This document shows, piece by piece, positions 61,162-64,000 of a stretch of DNA of 64,000 nucleotides. Position 1 is the stretch's first letter. Every line of letters begins with the position of its first letter. This DNA comes from Setophaga petechia (lineage: Eukaryota > Chordata > Aves > Passeriformes > Parulidae): the NCBI GenBank assembly GCA_024362935.1, contig JANCRA010000010.1, positions 7,122,501-7,186,500 of the forward strand, read 5' to 3'. Made by a program: the position numbers and the translations under genes. The notes beneath the pieces are model-generated. The model saw nothing but the letters and a program-made list of their open reading frames with translations, was not told the DNA's origin and ran no database searches.

Positions 61162-64000
61162 GTTGTGTTTGACAGCAGAAATGTAGTAGAAGGAATTGTA
61201 TTTATGTCCCATTTAAAGAACATCAAAGCAGTTAGATGTCTTGAGATAACTTGTTCTTGTGGGATGGAAATGTTAATGATTCATGAGGCTGAATCTCATT
61301 TAAATGTGAAATCCTTTTGGATCCACATTACTGTGCTTCCTTTCCTTGTCCTGTGTTCTTTACCAAACTTTTGGTGATTCTGTTACTGCTTTTTTTCCTT
61401 TATTATTGGATAAAGTTTTGGAGAACAGGGTAAAATATTTCCCTTTAATCAGTTTGCAGTAGTTGTTGGAATATTAATCTCTTCTTAGAGTTGAGCACAG
61501 AAGAGATGAAAGGAATGAATTGTTCCTTCTTGTGCTCAGGGCATGTTTTCTGTGCCCTTGTGCCTTCCACTTGTGATCAGCTGCTGCTAAGACACTTTCC
61601 TGAATAGATCAAGTAACCCCAAACCTCATAAACAGTCTCCTTGCTCCCTATTTAACAAGAAATGCTACTGTTTTCCTAATCCTATTATGTTCTTTGCAGA
61701 GTACACTGAGTTTCCCAACCACTCATGTGGACCCTTTCATTTTCTGTTTGTGCCTTACTGCAAGCAAAAGAAATACATTTGAAATAGCAAAGGTAAAAGA
61801 GCCCCAGAATGTTTCCTGATGTTACATTCAAACTTAGTGAGCCTTTACAGATTTTTGGAGGTCATATTTTTATTGTGTGATTTTTCCCTGTGGTATTTGG
61901 CTCTTGCCAAATGGCTGAAAGTTCTGCTCTTTCAGCCAGAAACAGGCACAACATCACAGGTGATAATTTTACCTTTCAAAGTATTAGAAACCAAGACTTA
62001 AAAAAAAATATCTAAAAAAGTATAAAAACCAGGGAGTTCTTTATTTTCTGAATCTTAGGAGTGTGTTTGGCTCAACTTCTCTCCTGCAGATGTGTTAGGT
62101 AGAAAGTTTTTGTGACATTCTCTTGTGATTATTTGAATTTGACACCTAAGCTTTTGAGAGTAAGAAATCTGTGGCTGGTTTTGGTCTTTCCTGTAGTTGT
62201 TCCTGAAAGAAAGGAGCCCTTCTCACCCAATCCTGTGTAAATTGAAATTCTGTGACTTGGAGAGATGTGACAACTGTAAGGGGGCAGGAAAGTAGAATGT
62301 GAGGCTGAGTAATGAAGATAATGAATGGCATGGAGTGGGCATGTTACTATTACAGCTTCTGGAATTGAGGATGAAAATATCTGTATAAGAGGCTCACACA
62401 AATAAAAAGAGAAGGATGTCCTTTGGTAAGGGAACAGATGATTGACCATAATGGGTGAGGGAGGAAAGGGAGAAGTAAAGTTTTCATCAGTATCTTCATA
62501 ATGGTGTAGAGAGAGATTTGGGATCAATCTACAGACTGGGCAGAGAAAATCCAGCTCAAGCCAGAATTGTCTGAGAGTACCTTTATGGCCCTTCTTTAAT
62601 GGATTTTGCTGGCTGGATATTTGAAATGCTTCTTCCAGGCAAGGAAGTAAATTTTTTCAGTAATTTTTTTCTTTTTTTAAAACTTAGAATATTCTGCAGT
62701 AACATCACAGGTTTGGACATCACTAATGCAAATCATTGGGTGTTTTACATGGAAAGGCTTTCAAAAGGATCTATGATTTCTTTTTTCTTTTCATTACCTG
62801 TGATCTGTCCATGTGCTTACTTCAGACTCCTTAGTACTGGAAGTGCACCTCTAGGATTCTTCAAGAATAAATTGAGTGTAAATTATGGATATTTCTCATA
62901 CTTTTATTTAAAATATAAAGGATTGGAATAACAAAAGCTTTCTTTTTCCTAGGTGTTGCCTAGACAAAATTTACTTAATGTTACACAAATATCAGTGAGT
63001 CACAAAAAATCTCATTTCTTCTCACCATACACTTTTCAGAGAAGATTAAAATATTCTTTTATAGTCCTTCACTTGCTACAGAGTCTGCCAAAAATGTTTG
63101 ATTAGCCCAGTGATTAAAAAAAGTGATGTTTTCATCTGGTTTCTATATCCTATTAAAGAAGAAGTCAGTAGGGAAATCTTTTTATTCTTTCAGTGTTGAG
63201 GGTTGGCAGGAATGCTCTGTGAACTTCAGTCAGATTAAAATTAATAACTATATTTTCTCTATTCCATCTGGCTAAATTGCCATGAAAGCTTTGTGTTTTC
63301 TTCTGTTCCTGTGCACGGACACTGTTGCTTAAGAGGGATTAATGCATTTGGTTAGAAATGTTTAATTTTAATGAAAAGAACTCAGTCATGAAATTGAACA
63401 TGACTTCTAATTATTGCCATAAAAACTCAGTAGCAAGATGTCATGACCAAATGAAGGTTTTCTAATGTAGGAAAGTAGAGATAAAGCTCTGCACAGTGCA
63501 GTGGACCAAAGACCAAAATGTAGTTTTAAGGTGCTGAAGGTGTTGGAGGAGTTTTAGTTGATGTTATCACCAGTTCTATCCTTTGATTTCAGCAATGCAG
63601 AGCAACTGCTTTTAAAAAGCACTGTGGCTGTAAAGAGGTCAGTGCTGAGCCAAAGTGAAGAACCACTGAGTGGAGAAAAAACCACATATTTTATTCTAAT
63701 GTGTAGAGGATAAGTGTGAGCATCAACTAAAGCCAAGACACAGTTATGGCAATTGGGATTAGAGTCCTCTGATGGTTTCACAGTAAATAGGATAAAAGTA
63801 ATGCAAGTTATATACCAGCATTCCTCACAGATAACTGAGCAGTGTTACTGTCCTCATTGTCCTTTCTTGTGGTTTCACTGGGGTGAATCCTTCTGTTGCC
63901 AGCTTCAATATTTCTACAATATTTTTTCTGCTTTGAGGGCCATGAACTGTCCTTTACACCAGGAGTGAAATAGACCCCTCTTTCTTCCTCAAAGTGCATT

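Larger units (their letters stand above)
47191..64000. other. Region right of the CpG island, no coding exon recognised
   Basis: These 16.8 kb are AT-rich and look mostly T/G-rich on the plus strand. By eye they contain no CR1 fragment. They hold simple repeats, poly-T runs and one candidate plus-strand exon (51,445-51,704). In human, RFT1 is the divergent neighbour of PRKCD. Its conserved membrane-protein segments were looked for on the plus strand and not found. The stretch could be intergenic, the first intron of a neighbour, or a divergent non-coding transcript. Confidence 0.5.

Noticed and set aside
47191..64000. RFT1 exons expected from human gene order
   Set aside because: Conserved RFT1 segments were looked for on the plus strand and not recognised; short or diverged exons could have been missed.

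Overview
The window looks like ordinary nuclear DNA from a bird, probably a songbird. Genes are split by long AT-rich introns, there is one GC-rich CpG island, and the recognisable interspersed repeats are CR1 LINE 3' ends. The CR1 copy at 18.74-19.07 kb recalls copies common in passerine genomes. No Alu or L1, no operon structure and no prokaryotic or viral gene set was seen. The species assignment is inference.

The one gene identified is PRKCD (protein kinase C delta), on the minus strand. Three coding exons are present: the start-codon exon (11,436-11,570, CDS 11,436-11,550), the next (7,382-7,581) and a short one (6,070-6,130). They join in frame into residues 1-125, which is essentially the whole N-terminal C2 domain. 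The C1 domains, kinase domain and 3' end lie beyond the left edge. The start is secured by an in-frame TGA two codons upstream, a good Kozak context and clean splice sites.

Between the ATG exon and a CpG island at about 46.1-47.2 kb lie some 34.5 kb that I read as the first intron(s) of PRKCD. The island is its likely promoter and holds three good minus-strand splice donors and a strong minus-strand G-quadruplex motif. This intron contains CR1 pieces, a 77-bp minisatellite (43,191-43,800), several perfect short tandem duplications, a perfect 15-bp hairpin (12,773-12,806) and one candidate 84-nt untranslated exon (35,132-35,215).

From about 47.2 kb to the right end no coding exon could be recognised. 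To the left of the island the plus strand looks mostly A/C-rich; to the right it looks mostly T/G-rich. That is the pattern expected if transcription runs outward in both directions from the island. A candidate plus-strand exon (51,445-51,704) fits this. In human, RFT1 is PRKCD's divergent neighbour, but no RFT1 exon was recognised here.

I found no convincing undescribed system. The best leads are the island's alternative first-exon layout with possible divergent transcription, and the minisatellite just downstream of it in the PRKCD direction.
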